A stretch of 64,000 bases of DNA from an uncultured Clostridia bacterium (GTDB lineage Bacteria > Bacillota > Clostridia > UBA1381): NCBI GenBank assembly GCA_947623955.1, contig CANQIP010000002.1, positions 1-64,000 on the forward strand, written 5' to 3'. Position numbers and translations under genes: made by a program. Shown in pieces: positions 26,822 through 35,304 of this stretch. Numbering within the stretch: the stretch's first letter is position 1; the number at the start of each line of letters is the position of its first letter. Under the pieces are notes generated by a model that was not told the DNA's origin, did not search any database, and saw nothing but the letters and a program-made list of their open reading frames with translations.

Positions 26822-26827
26822 AGCTAT

Positions 26828-26998
26828 ATGCGGTCTGAAACGGCAGGCACGCATATGCGCGGCAAACCCGCGCGGACAGCATATGCTGTCGGCAGCACCA
26901 TCGAAAAAATTTCGGTTTTCCACAAGACTAACCAAATGAGATGGTTTTACGGCGCAGGAAAAACAAACGCGCCGAGGACACTATATTTATAATGAAAA
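26828..26998 (+). promoter_or_regulatory. Structured ilvB leader with a small upstream frame
   Basis: The leader holds several inverted repeats: GCGCGG/CCGCGC (26858-26874), GACAGCAT/ATGCTGTC (26875-26890) and GGCGC/GCGCC (26951-26973). A frame from ATG 26855 or the in-frame ATG 26936 runs to TAA at 26990-26992, six bases before the AGGAGG of ilvB; the shorter peptide would be MRWFYGAGKTNAPRTLYL. No T-box motif is visible. Regulation by translation of this frame or by RNA structure is only an inference. Confidence 0.4.
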
Positions 26999-27010
26999 GG
27001 AGGAATTTTT

Positions 27011-28687
27011 TTGAGAATGACCGGTGCTGAAATGGTTGTTAAAACCTTGGAGAAGAACGGCGTCGAGGTTGTGTTCGGTTATCCGGGCGCTGCCAACTGT
27101 CCCATAATAGACAAGCTGTCTCTTTCCTCCGTAAAACATATTTTGACACGAAACGAGCAGGGCGCGGCGCACATGGCGTCGGGCTATGCGAGGGTCACGA
27201 AAAGAGCGGGCGTATGCACCGCCACGTCGGGTCCGGGCGCGACGAACCTCATAACGGGTATCGCCACGGCTTACATGGACTCCGTTCCGATGGTGGCGCT
27301 TACGGGTCAGGTAGCGACGCCGCTTATAGGCAAGGACGCGTTTCAGGAGGTAGACATTACCGGCGCGACGCTGCCCTTCACAAAGCACAGCTACCTTATT
27401 AAAGACGGGCTCGATATACCGAGAGTCGTAAACGAGGCGTTCCACATCGCGGAGACGGGCAGACCGGGGCCGGTGCTTATCGACTTCCCGATGGACTTGT
27501 TAAAGGCGGAGTACGATTACCCCGACGAGGACGATAACGTCAGCATACGCGGCTACAAGATTACAGGCAAGGCTAACGAGTCGCAGGTAAAGAAGGTCGC
27601 GGAGGCGATAAAATCATCCAAAAAGCCCGTAATACTCGCGGGCGGCGGCATCGTTATATCCGACGCGGTAAACGAGCTGCGCAAATTCGTAAAAGAAACG
27701 GACATACCCGTCGTTTCGACAATGATGGGCATAGGCGTACTTCCCGGCGACCACCATTCCTATTACGGCATGATAGGCTCGCACGGCGTAAAGCGCGCCA
27801 ATATGATTTTCAACCGCGCGGACACCGTTATCGTAATGGGTTCGCGTCTCGGCGACAGAACGGTCGCGCACATCAAGGGTCTTGAGGATGGCAATAAGCT
27901 CATACATATTGACATCGACCCCGCGGAAATAGGCAAGAACGTCCAGCCGTACATTCCCGTTGTCGGCGATATAAAGGACGTGCTCGAACAGCTTACGCCG
28001 CTGATGAGTGGCTACAAAGCCGAAAAGGAATGGGTGCGCGAGACTGAGGAATTGCGCGCGCGGTTCACTCACGAGCCGTTTAGCGAGGACAACGGTTTCG
28101 TAAACCCGAAGTACTTTATGACGGTGCTTTCCGAAAAGACACATTCGGACGCGTACGTTTCGACCGAGGTCGGTCAGAACCAGATCTGGACGGCGAACAA
28201 CTACAACTTCAAAACGCCCCGCGCGTTCCTTACGTCGGGCGGTTTCGGCACGATGGGCTACGGACTTCCCGCCGCGATAGGCGCGTCCGTGGCGGCGAAG
28301 GGTGAAAAGCCCGTAATCGCCGTAATGGGCGACGGCTCGTTCCAGATGGATTTGCCGGAAATGGGTACGATGGCTTACTGGGATATACCCGTAAAAATGG
28401 TACTCTTCAAAAACGGCAGACTCGGCATGGTGCACGAGCATCAGTTCCTTTTGTACAAAGCCAACTATCAGGCGGTCAATATAGAAGGCACTCCCGACTT
28501 TGAAATGCTCGCGAAGGCTTATGGCTTTAACACCTCGACCGTCAAGGAAAACAGCGGGGTCGGCAAAGCGATAGACAAAATGCTCGCGGACGACAAATCG
28601 TATCTGCTCGTCGTGGAGGTCAACCCCTTCGAGCCTACGGGCGACGTGCTTAACGAGGCTCCACTCCCCCGAAAGGAGGATAACTGA
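27011..28687 (+). CDS. ilvB: Acetolactate synthase large subunit
   Basis: 558 residues with a TTG start: AGGAGGA ends 6 bp before TTG at 27011, while the next ATG (27017) would be 12 bp away. Three ThDP-enzyme domains are seen: MTGAEMVVKTLEKNGVEVVFGYPGA with the catalytic Glu in NEQGAAHMA, a central FAD-type domain, and the ThDP motif GDGSFQMDLPEM...FKNGRLGM. Condenses two pyruvates, or pyruvate and 2-oxobutyrate, in branched-chain amino acid synthesis. The substrate loop GAANCPIIDKL differs from the usual GGAVLPIYD. One base separates it from ilvN. Confidence 0.95.
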   Translation: MRMTGAEMVVKTLEKNGVEVVFGYPGAANCPIIDKLSLSSVKHILTRNEQGAAHMASGYARVTKRAGVCTATSGPGATNLITGIATAYMDSVPMVALTGQVATPLIGKDAFQEVDITGATLPFTKHSYLIKDGLDIPRVVNEAFHIAETGRPGPVLIDFPMDLLKAEYDYPDEDDNVSIRGYKITGKANESQVKKVAEAIKSSKKPVILAGGGIVISDAVNELRKFVKETDIPVVSTMMGIGVLPGDHHSYYGMIGSHGVKRANMIFNRADTVIVMGSRLGDRTVAHIKGLEDGNKLIHIDIDPAEIGKNVQPYIPVVGDIKDVLEQLTPLMSGYKAEKEWVRETEELRARFTHEPFSEDNGFVNPKYFMTVLSEKTHSDAYVSTEVGQNQIWTANNYNFKTPRAFLTSGGFGTMGYGLPAAIGASVAAKGEKPVIAVMGDGSFQMDLPEMGTMAYWDIPVKMVLFKNGRLGMVHEHQFLLYKANYQAVNIEGTPDFEMLAKAYGFNTSTVKENSGVGKAIDKMLADDKSYLLVVEVNPFEPTGDVLNEAPLPRKEDN

Positions 28688-28688
28688 C

Positions 28689-29189
28689 ATGGAAAGATAT
28701 ACATTATCCGTGCTTGTCGAGAATAACCCCGGCGTACTTTCAAGAGTTGTCGGACTGTTTTCGAGACGCGGCTTTAACATTCACTCGCTGTCGGTCGGCA
28801 CGACGAACGACCCGCACGTGTCGCGAATTACGATAGAGGTAAACGGCGACGCGCTGACGGTAGAGCAGGTTTCAAAGCAGCTTTCAAAAATCATGGAGGT
28901 CATTAAAATAAAAACGCTCCGTGACAGCGAAATAGTAAAGCGCGGTCTCGCGCTTGTAAAAATCAAGGTTACTCCCAAGACGAGAAGTGAAGTAATCGAG
29001 ATTACAAATGTGTTCAGAGCGAATATAGTCGATATAAGCCCGAACACGCTGACCGTCGAGATAACGGGTCACGAAAGGAAGGTAAACGCTTTCCTCGACC
29101 TCGTTGACGCTTACGGCATAGAGGAACTTTCGAGAACGGGCATGACTGCGCTTGAACGAGGCGCGAATATACTCAAACTCGACAAGTAA
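28689..29189 (+). CDS. ilvN: Acetolactate synthase regulatory small subunit
   Basis: 166 residues. N-terminal ACT domain (YTLSVLVENNPGVLSRVVGLFSRRGFNIHSLSVGTT) binds feedback valine; a C-terminal domain ends GIEELSRTGMTALERG. Coupled to ilvB with a GAAAGGAGG ribosome site inside the end of that gene. Confidence 0.95.
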   Translation: MERYTLSVLVENNPGVLSRVVGLFSRRGFNIHSLSVGTTNDPHVSRITIEVNGDALTVEQVSKQLSKIMEVIKIKTLRDSEIVKRGLALVKIKVTPKTRSEVIEITNVFRANIVDISPNTLTVEITGHERKVNAFLDLVDAYGIEELSRTGMTALERGANILKLDK

Positions 29190-29229
29190 TTTACAAAGCA
29201 AAAAATATTTTATATAAAGAAAGAGGTAA

Positions 29230-30264
<1,035 letters not shown>

Positions 30265-30274
30265 TCAGCACATA

Positions 30275-30306
30275 AAAAGAGCGTATCGGTCGATACGCTC
30301 TTTTTT
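30275..30306 (+). terminator. Bidirectional terminator between ilvC and the metal chaperone
   Basis: AAAAGAGCGTATCG/CGATACGCTCTTTT stem followed by further T residues, between convergent genes. Confidence 0.9.
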
Positions 30307-30323
30307 ATTGCTTATCGGGTTTT

Positions 30324-30578
30324 TTATTTGCCGAATTTGCCGAAAAGACCTTTTTTGTACGGCTCGGACGTAACGCCCGTAACCTTGTAGCCCGCCTCGG
30401 CGATAACGTCGGTAAGCTTTGCGCCGTCAATTTCGTTTTCGGAAACGATAACCGTCTCGCCCTTTTTTGCGGACGAGGTCACGTCCTTAACGTCGAACGC
30501 CGCGCGAACCGCCTCGTTCGTGTGAGCCTCGCAGTGGGCGCACATCATACCTTCAACCTTTGCGATTGTCTTAACCAT
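30324..30578 (-). CDS. Heavy-metal-associated (CopZ-like) domain protein
   Basis: 84 residues. The HMA fold carries GMMCAHCEAHTNEAV, a Met-x-Cys-x2-Cys metal site near residue 12, and ENEIDGAKLTDVIAEAGYKV, the usual C-terminal half. A lysine/glycine-rich tail extends past the domain (YKKGLFGKFGK). Copper or other soft-metal chaperone is likely. Separated by 3 bp from the DUF1858 gene upstream. Confidence 0.85.
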   Translation of the reverse strand: MVKTIAKVEGMMCAHCEAHTNEAVRAAFDVKDVTSSAKKGETVIVSENEIDGAKLTDVIAEAGYKVTGVTSEPYKKGLFGKFGK

Positions 30579-30581
30579 GAT

Positions 30582-30791
30582 TTACTCCTCCTTTTTTGAC
30601 GCGAGGTACTCCGTAATCTGCGCGAGAACGGCGTTGCAGTCCAAACCGTGGACAACGCACGCCTCCTCCAGCGTCTCGCCTATAGACGAGGGGCAGCCCA
30701 CGCAGTGCATACCCGACTGCATCAGTATATACGCAATTCCGCCGTCATAATCAAGCATTTCGCCCATTGTTGTATCCTTTGTTATCTCCAT
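30582..30791 (-). CDS. DUF1858-domain protein
   Basis: 69 residues. ITKDTTMGEMLDYDGGIAYILMQSGMHCVGCPSSIGETLEEA matches the DUF1858 family, with its invariant Cys-x2-Cys pair (HCVGCP). These small proteins are often linked to hybrid-cluster or ScdA-type redox systems. Co-transcribed with the HMA protein; exact role unknown. Confidence 0.88.
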   Translation of the reverse strand: MEITKDTTMGEMLDYDGGIAYILMQSGMHCVGCPSSIGETLEEACVVHGLDCNAVLAQITEYLASKKEE

Positions 30792-30872
30792 AACTCATTC
30801 CTCCGTTTTGATTATTTCCGCATTATATATTACCACGTTTGAACGGAAAAATCAAGCATGACGGCAAAAAAA

Positions 30873-30905
30873 CGCAAAGGGATATTATGGGTATCCCTTC
30901 GCGTT
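30873..30905 (-). terminator. Terminator of the phage-like coiled-coil gene
   Basis: AACGC-AAAGGGATA pairs with TATCCCTT-CGCGTT around a TTATGGG loop, with a T run on the minus strand. Confidence 0.8.
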
Positions 30906-30911
30906 AAGCTG

Positions 30912-31643
30912 TCAGGCGTACACTCCGCCGTCGATTGTCGATGAAGTCGGTATCGCGTCGTCGAAACCGCCGAAATCAACTACGGTCTGCTCCGTATCAT
31001 CATCGTCGTCTCCGCCGTCGAGCGACGCGCCCTCGTACATTTCTCCGTACAGACCGCCGTCGTACACGCACGCGCCGCCGAGCGCGTAAAGCTCGCCGAT
31101 TTTTCTTGAAATGTCGGCGCATACGCCGTCGAGATAATTCAGAAACTCCTCGTTCTCAATCTTCTCGTCAGCAGACCTGTTCCACCGATACACGTTCTCC
31201 GCGGTAATATCCCCCAAAACCTCGGAGTTCGCGTGGGTGTGAGACGTGTCTTTGAGCAGCGATATTTCGCCGTCAAGCCTTGTGTCCCCGGACGAGCGCG
31301 CCGACGCCTCGGCGTTTATTCGGTTTAAAAAGTCCGCCTTCGCGGCGCGGATTTGCTCCGTGAGATCATCGTCCGCGCCGGCGCGCAGCCGCGCCTCGTC
31401 CGAAATTTCCGACATGAGCCTTTCTTCAAGCGCGCTGTCCGCCTGTTTCCTCTGAGCCGTTTCCTCCCCCTGACGGTTCAGAAGTTCCCGCTTGTCCGCC
31501 TCACGCGCCGCGCTCTCGTCCGTCAAACGGTCGTCAAGCGCGTTGTGGGCGTCCTGCAGGAGCGTAAAATGCTGCGCCACAATGCGCCACCACTTGCTGA
31601 GTAAGGTAGTGGGCTTGAAGGCGCTGAAATCGAGTTGAACCAA
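30912..31643 (-). CDS. Phage-tail-like coiled-coil protein
   Basis: 243 residues from a TTG at 31643, which has AAGGGGTG 5 bp upstream; the in-frame GTG at 31652 would lie inside that ribosome site. The centre (about 35-150) is a repetitive coiled coil with DxRLxxExxxRxxxD units. It is followed by HTHANSEVLGDITAENVYRWNR, the HxHxNxxVLxxIT...W motif common in tail and appendage proteins of Clostridia phages. The tail is rich in Asp and Gly (GGDDDDDTEQTV). No other phage genes surround it. Isolated phage remnant or domesticated appendage; function unknown. Confidence 0.65.
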   Translation of the reverse strand: MVQLDFSAFKPTTLLSKWWRIVAQHFTLLQDAHNALDDRLTDESAAREADKRELLNRQGEETAQRKQADSALEERLMSEISDEARLRAGADDDLTEQIRAAKADFLNRINAEASARSSGDTRLDGEISLLKDTSHTHANSEVLGDITAENVYRWNRSADEKIENEEFLNYLDGVCADISRKIGELYALGGACVYDGGLYGEMYEGASLDGGDDDDDTEQTVVDFGGFDDAIPTSSTIDGGVYA

Positions 31644-31765
31644 ACAGTTCACCCCTTTCCGCTGTTTTGATACAAAAGCCGCGACATACTCTCGTTACTG
31701 TATTTTTCGGATAAGCTCCGTGCGCTTTTAACGGTACGACATGACTTTTTGTATCTTTTATAGAT

Positions 31766-31794
31766 ATTATACCACATTTTGTATCTTTTGTCAA
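31766..31794 (-). promoter_or_regulatory. Sigma-A promoter overlapped by direct repeats
   Basis: Minus-strand TTGACA, 17-bp spacer, TATAAT. Two copies of TTTTGTATCTTTT (plus strand 31747-31759 and 31777-31789), 30 bp apart, cover the spacer and the region just downstream of the start site, an arrangement expected of a repressor operator. It drives the phage-like coiled-coil gene. Confidence 0.65.
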
Positions 31795-31874
31795 TACTTT
31801 TTTGAATGTCGGTTTCTTTTTGGGCAACCTATGCACCCCTTGTCAAAGGGGAACCCTGCGTTGGTGTTCCGTTA

Positions 31875-31990
31875 GCCTCCCTTGTTAATGGGAGGGGGAC
31901 CGCCGTAGGCGGTGGAGGGATTCATTATAAAAACGAAAAAGGAATCCCCCAGTCACACTACGTGTGACAGCCCCCTTTGGCAAGGGGGCC
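31875..31990. repeat. MITE-like palindromic repeat, family B
   Basis: Begins GCCTCCCTTGTTAATGGGAGGG, contains GACCGCCG/CGGCGGT-like and GTCACAC/GTGTGAC hairpins, and ends CCCCCTTTGGCAAGGGGGCC. The copy at 44099-44274 is in the other orientation. No coding capacity. Confidence 0.75.
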
Positions 31991-31997
31991 TTACTTC

Positions 31998-32020
31998 GGG
32001 CGAACACGGTTCGCCCCTAC
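31998..32020. repeat. REP-like GTAGGGGCGAAC palindrome, family D
   Basis: GGGCGAACACGGTTCGCCCCTAC. Near-identical units occur at 41722-41744, 41767-41792 (variant core) and 55335-55357, always between larger repeats. Confidence 0.7.
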
Positions 32021-32024
32021 GAGA

Positions 32025-32195
32025 GCCTCTCCTTGAGGAGAGGTGGCATCGCGTAGCGATGACGGAGAGGTGGCAACAAATTTAAATAACCACCTCTCAG
32101 TCGCCTCCGGCGACAGCTCCCCTCAAGTGAACCACACGCTCTGCGTGTGGTAGGCGTGTTGCGGAGCAACAAACGCCGTAGTAAAGGGGAGCCAT
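32025..32195. repeat. MITE-like repeat, family A, interrupted copy
   Basis: GCCTCTCCTTGAGGAGAGGTGG start, GCATCGCG/CGATGAC and GTCGCCTCCGGCGAC hairpins, and AGGGGAGCC end. The terminal palindrome CTCCCCTCAA...AAAGGGGAG is split by the 56-bp element at 32127-32182. Confidence 0.75.
32127..32182. repeat. 56-bp two-hairpin element nested in a family A repeat
   Basis: Starts GTGAACCACACGC, forms CCACACGC/GCGTGTGG and GGCGTGTTGC/GCAACAAACGCC hairpins, and ends ACGCCGTAGT. A copy of the same length sits at 44115-44170 inside a different repeat family. Confidence 0.75.
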
Positions 32196-32248
32196 ATGTA
32201 GGGGACGGCGCCTCGACGTCCCGTTTGCACAGCTCCACACACAAAAAC

Positions 32249-32274
32249 GGGGACACTAAAATTTTAGTGTCCCC
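32249..32274. repeat. Head-to-head pair of the GGGGACACTAAA 12-mer
   Basis: A perfect 26-bp palindrome made of two 12-mers (32249-32260 and 32263-32274), followed by a degenerate half TTTTCGTGTCCCC at 32281-32293. It lies 35 bp beyond the CDF gene stop and could act as its terminator. Confidence 0.85.
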
Positions 32275-32308
32275 TATCAGTTTTCGTGTCCCCATTTTAC
32301 TGTCCACG

Positions 32309-33484
32309 CTACTTCGCGATTTCCGCGAACGAGCGGTCAATTTTAACTTCGCACTGTGCGTCGGGATACCTCACCTTGACTATACTATTTATATGCTCCT
32401 CAATCTCTTTATCACTCTCCGCCATATCCTTCGGCACGGCGCAGTCGAGCCGCACAGTATTGCCGTTCATGCCGAGGTCGTGGACGGTAATTCTTTCATC
32501 AATCTTTTTCATCTCGCCGCAAATCCACTCGCGAAGGCTGCCCATTTCCGAATTTTTCGACGGTATCGGATCGTAATGCACCACCATATGCAGACCGTCC
32601 TTTTCCAGAAAATCGCGCTCCATTTTATCTATTATCTCGTGCATCGCAAGCGGGTCGCCGTCGGCGGGCATCTCCACATGCACGCTCGCGAACTGTCTGC
32701 CCGGACCGTAATCATGCACCATGAGGTCGTGCGTGCCGATAACGCCCTCGTACCGCATTATCCTCTCCTTTATATTCGCGACGGTTTTAGGGTCGGGCGC
32801 TCTGCCCAGCACGGGGTCGAGCGTGTCCTTCGCGGCGAGTATACCACTCACAATTACGAACACCGACACGGCAACGCCTATCCAGCCGTCGAGCGTTACG
32901 CCCCACAGCTTTGAAACAGCCGCGCCCGCAAGTACGGCTAGCGAGCTTATTACGTCATTGCGGCTGTCGGCTGACGTCGCGATAAGCGTTTCGGAATTTA
33001 TTGTTCTGCCTATACACCTGTAAAAAAACATCATCCACAGCTTGACGAGTATCGAACAAATAAGTATCACAAACGTCAGCGCGGAAAAGCTTACGGCTGC
33101 GGGGTGTATGATTTTGCCCACGCCCTCACGTAAAAGCTCCACGCCGATAACTATAATCATCACCGCGACGATGATACCCGCAAGGTACTCGTACCGTCCG
33201 TGACCGTAGGGATGCTCGCTGTCAGCCGGACGCTGCGACAGCTTAAAGCCGAAAAAACTCATTACGCACGTTGACGCGTCGGAAAGGTTGTTCACCGCGT
33301 CGGCGATTACCGACACCGAGCCGGCGAGTATGCCCGCAAGCAGCTTGAACGCGAAAAGAAGGACATTGCAAACAATGCCCGCAATACCCGCGAGCAGCCC
33401 GTAAGAGCCGCGCACGCGCGTATCCGAAACGTCGCCGTAATTTTTCACGAACCGTTTTATGAGAAATGAAGTCAACATTGTCAC
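32309..33484 (-). CDS. Cation diffusion facilitator, probable Mn(II) exporter
   Basis: 391 residues. Six transmembrane segments occupy about 28-205, followed by a cytoplasmic dimerisation domain (about 210-300) and an extra C-terminal ferredoxin-like part. The metal site reads Asn65-x3-Asp69 in TM2 (ADAVNNLSDAS) and Asp173-x3-Asp177 in TM5 (ADSRNDVIS): the NDDD set described for Mn-CDFs such as pneumococcal MntE, rather than the HDHD set of zinc exporters. HPYGHGRYEYLAG is the standard TM3 motif. Followed by repeats; no partner gene. Confidence 0.9.
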   Translation of the reverse strand: MTMLTSFLIKRFVKNYGDVSDTRVRGSYGLLAGIAGIVCNVLLFAFKLLAGILAGSVSVIADAVNNLSDASTCVMSFFGFKLSQRPADSEHPYGHGRYEYLAGIIVAVMIIVIGVELLREGVGKIIHPAAVSFSALTFVILICSILVKLWMMFFYRCIGRTINSETLIATSADSRNDVISSLAVLAGAAVSKLWGVTLDGWIGVAVSVFVIVSGILAAKDTLDPVLGRAPDPKTVANIKERIMRYEGVIGTHDLMVHDYGPGRQFASVHVEMPADGDPLAMHEIIDKMERDFLEKDGLHMVVHYDPIPSKNSEMGSLREWICGEMKKIDERITVHDLGMNGNTVRLDCAVPKDMAESDKEIEEHINSIVKVRYPDAQCEVKIDRSFAEIAK

Positions 33485-33617
33485 CCCGCGATATTATTAT
33501 ACTTCCGCGTATTGTAAGTATACCACATTGCGCGCGGCGCGTACAGACAATATTGTTTGCCGAAAAGCAATATCCGTTAAACGCCGCAAACCCGTATCAT
33601 TTATGCAAGTCCTCTCC

Positions 33618-33648
33618 GAATATATCGCCGCGGCGCGTCATATACATT
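33618..33648 (+). promoter_or_regulatory. Sigma-E-like promoter of spoIIID
   Basis: GAATATAT, 13-bp spacer, CATATACATT, close to the mother-cell sigma-E consensus (GAATA / CATACA-T). No sigma-A promoter is seen at this place. In Bacillus spoIIID is a sigma-E gene, so site and target agree. Confidence 0.65.
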
Positions 33649-33670
33649 CTACAGAAAGGTCGGTGGGATA

Positions 33671-33934
33671 ATGAAGAATTATATTGAAACGCGCGCGGTG
33701 GAAACGGCGCAGTACATCATAGAGAATAACGCGACTGTGCGCAGGGCGGCAAAGGTTTTTAACATAAGCAAATCCACGGTACATAAAGACGTTCACGAAC
33801 GGCTCGCGAAAATCAATCCCGCGCTGTATAAGGAGGCACAGCGCGTGCTCGAACAGAATAAGGCTGAGCGCCATATACGGGGAGGTATGGCGACGCGTGA
33901 AAAATACCGCGGGGAAAAGACAAGGAGGGGGTAA
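33671..33934 (+). CDS. spoIIID: Sporulation transcriptional regulator SpoIIID
   Basis: 87 residues. Helix-turn-helix ENNATVRRAAKVFNISKSTVHKDVHERL (about 19-46) followed by INPALYKEAQRVLEQNKAERHIRGGMATREKY, the DNA-contacting basic tail, match SpoIIID. Controls the switch from sigma-E to sigma-K gene expression in the mother cell. Its presence indicates an endospore programme. Monocistronic. Confidence 0.95.
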   Translation: MKNYIETRAVETAQYIIENNATVRRAAKVFNISKSTVHKDVHERLAKINPALYKEAQRVLEQNKAERHIRGGMATREKYRGEKTRRG

Positions 33935-33963
33935 AAGGGCAACCGTCAGCGCCCATGCGTATG

Positions 33964-34069
33964 GCTCCCCTATTAGGGGAGCTGTCACACGTAGTGTGAC
34001 TGAGGGGTTTACTCGCCATATCCAAACCCCTCCGACGCCTGCGGCGCCACCTCCCCTAGTAGGGGAGGC
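33964..34069. repeat. MITE-like repeat, family A/B relative
   Basis: GGCTCCCCTATTAGGGGAGCTG...AGTGTGACTGAGGGGTTT and AAACCCCTCCGACGCCTGCGGCG...CCTCCCCTAGTAGGGGAGGC. Terminal palindromes of about 20 bp with one internal hairpin each; the orientation is opposite to the copies near 46 kb. Confidence 0.7.
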
Positions 34070-34093
34070 TTATGTTTATGGTCTTACACACAA

Positions 34094-34119
34094 AAAATCC
34101 ACCTGTGCAGGTGGATTTT
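34094..34119 (-). terminator. Terminator of the yebC-membrane protein operon
   Basis: AAAATCCACCT/AGGTGGATTTT stem with a GTGC loop, 6 bp beyond the stop codon. Confidence 0.85.
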
Positions 34120-34125
34120 AATTAT

Positions 34126-34428
34126 TTACGCAAACATTGCAATGGTTAGTACCGCGGCGACGGCAATAAACACCACATGCGCCCAGAATATGACGACCGC
34201 CTTATTTTCCGTTTCGTTTTCAAAGCACTGCTTGATTATCTTCACAAGCACGAGAGCCGCGCCGCAAATTACGAGCGGAGCGAAGAAAAATCCGAGCAGT
34301 CCGCCGCCGGCGTTCGTATGCGCGAGAATAAATTTAAGAACGACCGCGTAATACGCGCATCCGGCGACGAGGGCGAATATCAAAAGCCCCCATGTATTTT
34401 TCAGAAGTCCGATTACTTTATTCCTCAT
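34126..34428 (-). CDS. Small three-span membrane protein
   Basis: 100 residues with hydrophobic segments at about 12-33, 46-65 and 76-99 and a charged loop [10 protein letters not shown]. Its start overlaps the end of yebC by 11 bp, so it is translated with it. I do not recognise the family; function unknown. Confidence 0.7.
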   Translation of the reverse strand: MRNKVIGLLKNTWGLLIFALVAGCAYYAVVLKFILAHTNAGGGLLGFFFAPLVICGAALVLVKIIKQCFENETENKAVVIFWAHVVFIAVAAVLTIAMFA

Positions 34429-35149
34429 CAGGCATCTCCCAGTTATGATAAACGTCCTGTACGTCGTCGTTATCCTCCAGCATATCGAGCAGCTTTGTCA
34501 TCGACGCGATCTGTCCCTCGTCGGTAAGCTGCGTCATTGTCTGCGGAACCATGCTGACCTCAGCTGACGAAATCGTGTACTTTTCCGCGAGCGCGTCGCG
34601 AACAGCGCCCATTTCGTTCGGGTCGGTGGTGATTTCGGCGATTTCGCCGTCAACCTCCAAATCCTCCGCGCCCGCCTCCAGCGCGTCCATCGTCACAGTT
34701 TCCTCGTCCAGATCCTCGTCCTCTATGACTATAACGCCCTTACGGTCGAACATAAAGCTTACGCAGCCGGTCTGACCCATGTTGCCGCCGTTCTTGTCGA
34801 ACGCGTGGCGCACGTCTGCAGCCGTTCTGTTGCGGTTGTCGGTAAGCGCGTTGACGATTACCGCCACGCCCGCGGGACCGTAGCCCTCGTAGGTGATGCT
34901 CTCGTAATTCGCGGTGTCATTGTCGCCCGCTGCTTTCTTTATCGTGCGGTTGATGTTGTCGTTCGGCATGTTGTTCGAGCGCGCCTTCGCGATTGCGTCC
35001 TTGAGGCTCGAGTTGTTGTCCGGGTCGGGGCCGCCCGCCTTTACGGCAACAATGATTTCACGCGCTATTTTAGTGAATATCTTCGCTCTCTGCGCGTCGT
35101 TCGCGCCCTTTTTACGCTTTATCGTACTCCATTTTGAATGTCCTGACAT
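34418..35149 (-). CDS. YebC/PmpR-family protein
   Basis: 243 residues, the family length. [28 protein letters not shown] and [28 protein letters not shown] are the invariant N-terminal motifs. Family members act as DNA-binding regulators or help ribosomes translate difficult motifs. Located 150 bp from the divergent ribulokinase gene. Confidence 0.96.
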   Translation of the reverse strand: MSGHSKWSTIKRKKGANDAQRAKIFTKIAREIIVAVKAGGPDPDNNSSLKDAIAKARSNNMPNDNINRTIKKAAGDNDTANYESITYEGYGPAGVAVIVNALTDNRNRTAADVRHAFDKNGGNMGQTGCVSFMFDRKGVIVIEDEDLDEETVTMDALEAGAEDLEVDGEIAEITTDPNEMGAVRDALAEKYTISSAEVSMVPQTMTQLTDEGQIASMTKLLDMLEDNDDVQDVYHNWEMPDEE

Positions 35150-35243
35150 GTTAATTCTCCTTTAAATTTTGTTCATACATGGTTATTTTATCATATCGCG
35201 GCGCATTTTTCAAGTGTTTGTGAAGAAATGTTTTTCCCCGCTA

Positions 35244-35272
35244 TTTACAAAACAAAACACAAATGGTATAAT
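35244..35272 (+). promoter_or_regulatory. Promoter of the ribulokinase-araD operon
   Basis: TTTACA, 17-bp spacer, TATAAT, 33 bp before the kinase start codon. No clear AraR or CRE box was seen. Confidence 0.75.
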
Positions 35273-35304
35273 ATAGAAAAACACGCGAATACAAGGAGGA
35301 AGTC

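Noticed and set aside
26655-27010. T-box riboswitch upstream of ilvB
   Set aside because: No T-box sequence (AGGGTGGNACCGCG type) or specifier-loop architecture is visible.
31830-32300. CRISPR-like array suggested by repeated GC-rich blocks
   Set aside because: The repeats are palindromic, differ in length, and have no regular spacers or cas genes nearby; they are MITE/REP-like elements.
33541-34125. Further sporulation genes beside spoIIID
   Set aside because: The flanking sequence holds only a promoter, repeats and a terminator; no spoIIQ, mreB-like mbl or other frames are supported.
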